Source: Phytophthora quininea
Lineage: Eukaryota; Oomycota; Peronosporomycetes; Peronosporales; Peronosporaceae
Assembly: GCA_011947345.1 (NCBI GenBank)
Contig: JAAVTG010000705.1
Coordinates: forward strand, 1 to 32,292
Length of the DNA stretch: 32,292 nt
Direction: 5' to 3'
Shown here: piece after piece, positions 27,896-32,292 of the stretch
Numbering within the stretch: the first letter of the stretch is position 1
Layout: each line of letters begins with the position of its first letter
The notes under the pieces: generated by a model
What the model was told of the DNA's origin: nothing
What the model saw: only the letters and a program-made list of their open reading frames with translations
The model's database searches: none
Position numbers and translations under genes: made by a program

Positions 27896-28349
27896 TGCCG
27901 CCCCCCGCCGCTTTCTCAAGCTGCATGGTCGTTTGGACATCCCACAAGAATTTGTGGTGCCGAGTGGAGATGAGTTGTGGCCCAAGCTGTCGTGGGGTTG
28001 AGACTTGGGATTGCGGTCAATAGCATCCGTTGGAAGACGTACTATGCTGCGCAAATGGAGGCGTCGAGTCAAGCGCTCGAAGAGATGGGCTTTTGCTTCG
28101 AGTTTGATCTCTGAACGGGATTCGAGAGATCGGATTCTCCCATCGTTGAAAGTGTATTGCGATGAGTTCCATCACTGCATCGTGGAGCGAGAGTTTATCG
28201 TTCCTTCTTGTCCACCGTGGCCAGAGAAGGCTGGGGTGATGCCGCTTGGAGCAACCGTTCGAGCTATCGATGAGCCGTGGAAGAAGTCTGATGATCCGCT
28301 GCTCGACATATACGAGACGGTGATGCGGTCCCTCCTCCGGAATTCATGA
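27896..28349 (+). pseudogene. relic of helicase-associated (HA) repeat protein, right copy
   Basis: Mirror of 11078-11531, with one extra T in a T run near 28092 and other small differences, so that the readable frame near 28080-28110 differs between arms. The repeat signatures IPQEFVVPSGD, LGIAVNSIRWKTYY and VPSCPPWPEKAGVMPLGAT are visible. A TGA follows LSWG in the first frame. Confidence 0.55.
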
Positions 28350-28417
28350 TCCCATCAGAAGCTCCTTGGCCGAAAAAGTTGTGGGGTGTTGTTTTGGGCA
28401 GGATCGTAGCGCACAAC

Positions 28418-28438
28418 CCGCGCGCCGCCAGCGCGCGG
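28418..28438. repeat. GC-rich hairpin at right outer edge of the inverted repeat
   Basis: CCGCGCG-ccgccag-CGCGCGG, a perfect seven-pair stem with a seven-base loop. The arm homology ends inside it. The loop sequence has the same orientation as in the left-edge hairpin. Confidence 0.65.
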
Positions 28439-28611
28439 AAAACTTCGCAACAATTTAACCATTTGCTCAATGCGGACGGAGAAACATGAATGTTGCCACA
28501 CTGCATCAGATGTGGGCTGCCCCGCCACAAACAGGCAATGAATGAACTCGCGCCGATATTCATAGCAAAATCACTCAAATATAGTCATCCCTCCAGTTTT
28601 GAACCCAACTG

Positions 28612-30395
28612 ATGGATTCCATCATCAACATGACATCCAAGTCCAAGCGACCTCGTCTAGTGGAACCCTCGCCGCCCAACGCCATCGCCTCCGAGCTTCC
28701 GCCTCTAACCTGCGTATGGGTAGTGTGTCGGCAAGGCCCCGGCGTACTTCGTTTACCCCACGTCATCGCCAACGTCCACGACTTCCTCGACTTTTCTCCA
28801 CACTGGACGATCGTCCGTGCGTGCACTGCCAATCTGCCTCACTTGGCCCAACGACTCATCAAGAAGGACAAACTGGAGCCTGGCAATAGCAGCAAACGCC
28901 ATCCGCACTTTCGGACCTGGCAGTTTATCAAGGCCATGTCCAAGGCCGTGACGTTCGACAACTTGCAGCTAGTGCAGATGCTGTCGACCCACTTCACAGG
29001 CTGCCGAGTCGGTCGCCACGTAGTAAACCGAGCGGCTAAACTTGGTCGGTCCGAGATCTTGCACTGGCTCGTTGCCAACCGCGGAGATACGTGGTGGGAA
29101 GACGACGCGGTGGTGGCTGCCATCGAGGGGAACCACTTTGAGCTGGCCAAGTGGCTGCACGCCCGGACGCTCCGACCGGTGGTGAGTCGGTGGCTTTTTC
29201 CTGCCGCAAGGACGGGGAATCTAGAGTTGCTCAAATGGGTATGTAGTTTGTCTGTCGGGGCCAACCCGTGGGCATTTATCAAAGCTGCAGTGGACTCGGG
29301 GAGCCTCGAGATGGTCAGGTGGATTGCACAGCACGACGCAGCGGAAGTGGAGAAGATACCTATTTTCTCGGGTCAGCAAGTTCAAACAACCGCGTCGAAA
29401 TGCTGCAGTGGCTGCTTACCAATCACTTGGACAAATGCGATGCCTGTCTTGCTGATGCTGAGGCTGCTGAGAACGGGCGTCTGGAGATCGTTCAGTTGCT
29501 TCGTTCTAGCAATGTGCGGGGATGTTTTCAACATTCAGTCTGTTCTGCAGCTTCGGGTGGACATCTTGAGATCATCAAGTGGCTGCAAACCAACTCGCCA
29601 GAGGAACCCGGAAACGCTATCGATGCGGCTGCACGAGGCGGATATCTCGAAGTCGTGCAATGGTTGCACGAGAATTCGTCGGAAGAAGGCTGCACCGTCG
29701 CCGCCATGAACAATGCAGCTGAGAATGGCCATCTCGACGTTGTCAAGTGGCTGCACGAACATTGCACGGAAGGTTGCACGGTGGTTGCAATGAACTCGGC
29801 TGCGGAAAGAGGCCGCTTGGACGTTGTGCAGTGGCTGAGTGCCAACAGAACCGAAGGATGCACTAATGTGGCGATGGACGCTGCAGCTAAGCGCGGACAC
29901 ATTGAAGTGGTAAAGTGGCTCCATGCCAATCGAACTGAGGGCTGTACAGAGTCTGCAGTGGACAACGCTGCGAGGAATGGCCACCTGGAGGTCGTCCAGT
30001 GGTTGCATTCGAATCGAACGGAAGGCTGCACCACTCGAGCCATGAACAAAGCTGCTCAGTACAACCACCTCAACGTTGTGAAATGGTTACATGAGAATCG
30101 GACCGAGGGATGCACAACTGCAGCAATGGACGGGGCCGCTGAAGCGGGGCGCTTGGAGGTGGTTCGCTGGTTGGACGCGAATCGCTTAGAAGGGTGCACT
30201 TCTCGCGGTCTCAGTGCTGCTGTGGTCCGCGGCCACTTTGACGTTGCGTTCTTTCTCCACCAGGCGCGCAACAACTGCGATGTCGCCACTGCTCTAAGAT
30301 TCTGCCGCATTCCATAGCGACGCTGGGAGTTTTCAGACTGGATGTTCCTGCACCATCGAGAAGCGTTTGAGCCGATGGCAGCAAGTATCTTGTAG
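28612..30395 (+). pseudogene. ankyrin-type repeat protein, third family member (broken)
   Basis: ATG 28612. The head (LRLPHVIANVHDFLDFSPHW, LAQRLIKKDKLEPGNSSKR, WQFIKAMSKAVTFDNLQLV) matches that of the arm copies but is clearly diverged, so it is an older paralogue. Repeats GRSEILHWLVANRG, NHFELAKWLHAR and GNLELLKWVC follow. Near 29350-29362 the frame changes by one base, and the frame then runs through about ten units of 28 residues (EGCTVAAMNNAAENGHLDVV-KWLHE and relatives). A TAG at 30315-30317 stops it after CRIP, but the same frame continues with RRWEFSDWMFLHHREAFEP, the family's normal ending, to TAG at 30393-30395. That nonsense codon cannot be explained by run length. Without the breaks it would have about 594 residues. 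It begins 190 bases outside the right arm. Confidence 0.8.
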
Positions 30396-30637
30396 CCTGT
30401 CGATTAAAAACTTTTGTCCAATATAAAAGTGTTTGATTATCGGAAGTAGACCAAAACAGTTTGATGTCCACGCCAAACGAGGGAAACAAATGTGGAAGCG
30501 GCATATGGCACATGCGCATGTTGGATCCGGTGAGTTTGTAAAAGCCGTCAAGTGGAGCCCGCTGATTTCACATCACAGGTGACTCGCAGTGGTAGTCCAT
30601 TTAGCTGGTCGACTGCGCGGTTGTTTCGGGCGGTCCT

Positions 30638-30654
30638 GCTCATTCTCCAATTTT
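30638..30654 (+). promoter_or_regulatory. oomycete initiator of a small gene
   Basis: GCTCATTCTCCAATTTT matches the oomycete initiator pattern fully. The first ATG after it is at 30679. Confidence 0.65.
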
Positions 30655-30678
30655 ACCGCCAACAACCCCGACAAGACT

Positions 30679-30819
30679 ATGAACAACTTCGCCTCGGAAG
30701 CCGATGCAGCCCTCGGTAGCCTGGTTGGAGCATTCGCGACAGCGATCCCGTTGCTGGCGGCTTTCCTGCGCTGGGACGTGCCCGACCTGGGTCTGCTGGT
30801 ACCTGAGTGGGGCATCTAA
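30679..30819 (+). CDS. small putative membrane protein
   Basis: 46 residues from the first ATG after a good initiator, with a leader of about 35-40 bases. It has a hydrophobic centre (LGSLVGAFATAIPLLAAFL, about residues 12-31) and ends LGLLVPEWGI. The third codon positions are GC-rich. I do not recognise the family; a small organellar membrane subunit is possible but not shown. A longer reading from an upstream non-ATG codon would start before the initiator and is less likely. An intron after this exon cannot be excluded. Confidence 0.5.
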   Translation: MNNFASEADAALGSLVGAFATAIPLLAAFLRWDVPDLGLLVPEWGI

Positions 30820-31895
30820 CATCTCCACGTGAAGTGACAACCTCGACAAAAAGCATCGCTGTACTCAAGCTTGTCAGCTACAGCTGTTACATCTCGGTTT
30901 CGAGTGAAGATCCGACACACCGTGGCAATCCCCACCACCAAGCTACTGTTGTTTCCTGTCTGCGTAAAAAAAAATGTTAGTCAAACACAATGTGCTTGTG
31001 AAATGCTTGTCAGCCTCCGTGGTTACGAACCTGTCCTGGTTGCTTCATTAGCTTTGGTTGCAGGCTTCTTCGTCCCCGTCAATCCATTCTCACGTCAACA
31101 AACAAAGAACACGGAACAGTTTTCATCGTGCAGATCATGTTACCGATAAATTACGAAAGCAGCGACGCCGTGCTCAGTCGCTCGTACAAATACTCCAGTC
31201 GGCTCGAAGTGAAGTTCACACCCACACGTGTCTACTTCTTGAGTCGACTAGGGTCTGGCGGCAGGGATTAATGCACCGAGCTCCTCGAGGTGCCAGTTCC
31301 AGTTAGTCGTGTACTCGACCGCAAAATATGACACGACTGAGATCACGCCGTCGTACAGCTTGCCGACGATCGAGGCGGTCACAGCGTCAGCGGGCTCCAT
31401 CGCAGTCGTCGAAAACGGCTCTTGAAGAAGTTCTTGAGAGTGTGCTTGTCACGCGATGCGAATTGCAAAGTGGCGGTCGTCACAGCCAGCGCTTTCCGCT
31501 GGTGTCATCACGGGGCTCGCAAACTCTGGCTGCATAGCATTGCAAGCCAGAGCGGTGAAATGCAAGCCGTCAGCCATTGCTGCAGATGACCACAACCTTT
31601 GATTTGCATCATCGAACGGAGGCCAAACTACTCCAGCACTATCAAACACTTCGCCGTCACTTATCCACTGCCGAAAAGCCAACTACAACGTGGTGGTTCG
31701 TCAACCGAACTTCAGTTGACTAGCAGACATGGCTACATCCCATCGCAAACGTAGCCATTTTACCACGTCGCCAGCGCCATCCTCGTGTTTCTATTGGCTA
31801 AAACCCACCCACCTGTTTTCACCAAATCCTCTGCCGAGTAACTTAACTTAACGTCGTTTCGTTATTGGAGCTCTTCGTCCCATCATCAAGCAGCG
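30820..31895. other. no recognised gene; 5' region of the last gene
   Basis: About 1.1 kb. A minus-strand frame of 77 residues (31449-31682) is open but has no domain or promoter that I can recognise, and other frames are short. An A8 run is at about 30966-30974. The last 100 bases before 31896 are AT-rich and include GCTCTTCGTCCCATC (about 31870), a weak initiator candidate for the gene at 31896. Confidence 0.45.
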
Positions 31896-32292
31896 ATGGA
31901 GCCGGCAGCGCTGCCGCTCGAGCGCGGCGGCGTGGAGATGGAGCCGCTACTTGCGCCGCCGCCACCGCCTCCGCACGCCGTGTCCGAAGAGAACCTGACG
32001 CCTCGCGGCCAGAAGCTACAGCTGATGCGGCGCGTGCGCAGCGTTCAAGACGCCGCCAAACACGGACTGCTTTTGAGCTCCAGAGACCGCAGCAGGAGCC
32101 GACCGAACGAGTACGGCGCCGTCAACCGACAGGCCGGCTGCAATCAAGGTCAAATCACTTTCTCAGTACACGACAGCTTCAAGGCCAGGAACCAAGCGGA
32201 TGCAGCCGCTCCGGAGCTGGACAAGCAAAAGTTCAAAGCCCTGGTGTTGGAGGTGCTGGTGAACGGCACCTCGGGCGTCATCGCCTTCTTGT
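31896..32292 (+). CDS. N-terminal part of an unidentified protein, runs off the window
   Basis: Open from ATG 31896 to the edge, 132 codons, strongly GC-biased and therefore very probably coding. The start is rich in acidic and proline residues (PLLAPPPPPPHAV), followed by a basic segment (QKLQLMRRVRSVQDAAKHG, SSRDRSRSRP) and, just before the edge, VLEVLVNGTSGVIAFL, which may be the beginning of a membrane segment. This arrangement suits a multi-pass membrane protein with a long cytoplasmic N-terminus. The family cannot be told from what is visible. Confidence 0.75.
   Translation, partial: MEPAALPLERGGVEMEPLLAPPPPPPHAVSEENLTPRGQKLQLMRRVRSVQDAAKHGLLLSSRDRSRSRPNEYGAVNRQAGCNQGQITFSVHDSFKARNQADAAAPELDKQKFKALVLEVLVNGTSGVIAFL

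Larger units (their letters stand above)
22380..28425 (-). repeat. right arm of 6-kb inverted repeat
   Basis: Mirror of 11005-17050. The match fades near 22378-22388: ACTTTGCGGCG here against ACTTTGTGGTG on the other side, after which both are identical for long stretches. At the outer end it fades within a GC-rich hairpin. The DUF3160-like gene is cut off at the inner border, so this arm appears to be the derived copy. Confidence 0.95.

Noticed and set aside
29528..30068. Two long minus-strand frames over the third ankyrin gene
   Set aside because: Antisense shadows of the repeats, as above.
1..32292. tRNA, rRNA, CRISPR arrays
   Set aside because: I saw no cloverleaf-like tRNA, rRNA segment or spaced direct repeats by eye; a tRNA scan was not possible here.

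Overview
The window looks like nuclear DNA of a plant-pathogenic oomycete, most likely Phytophthora or a close relative (Peronosporales). The grounds are an intact secreted protein with a signal peptide, RxLR and EER motifs; several copies of the oomycete initiator motif (GCTCATT-YY-NNN-WTTT class) 35-65 bases before start codons; intron-poor genes with GC-rich third codon positions; and ankyrin proteins of the 'EGCT..AM..AA.NGHL.VVKWLH' type.

Layout. (1) 1-8,104: a Ty3/gypsy chromovirus on the minus strand (1069-7887, 148-149 bp LTRs, 5-bp target duplication TGCCC) inserted inside a small RxLR-type secreted-protein gene, whose two halves flank the element. The element also carries an open frame on the opposite strand between pol and its 3' LTR. 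(2) 8,105-9,727: no recognised gene. (3) 9,728-10,911: an intact RxLR-dEER effector gene and the splicing factor gene SF3B6/p14. (4) About 11,005-28,425: a giant inverted repeat. Two arms of about 6.05 kb (11005-17050 and 22380-28425), nearly identical by eye, each carry a helicase-associated-like relic, an MLF1-like gene, a secreted CAP/PR-1 gene, a 28-residue-repeat ankyrin gene and the C-terminal part of a DUF3160-like gene. The 5.3-kb spacer holds the N-terminal part of DUF3160, a Fanzor (eukaryotic TnpB-like) nuclease gene lying over the dyad centre, and an intact membrane-anchored ankyrin gene. (5) 28,612-30,395: a further ankyrin paralogue just outside the right arm. (6) 30,638-32,292: a small gene with a good initiator, unassigned sequence, and the start of a gene that leaves the window.

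A theme crosses the whole window. Many genes are broken into frames, but almost every break is repaired in principle by a one-base length change in a mononucleotide run, mostly loss of one G or C. This holds in gag-pol, in the antisense ORF, in the interrupted effector, in the Fanzor gene and in both arms of the inverted repeat. The LTR pair and the two arms also differ by one base in such runs. Either the assembly undercalls homopolymers or the region has an unusual mutational signature; entries marked pseudogene should be read with that in mind. Stop codons not explained this way occur in the Fanzor gene (two), the last ankyrin gene (one) and near the 5' edge of DUF3160 (one).
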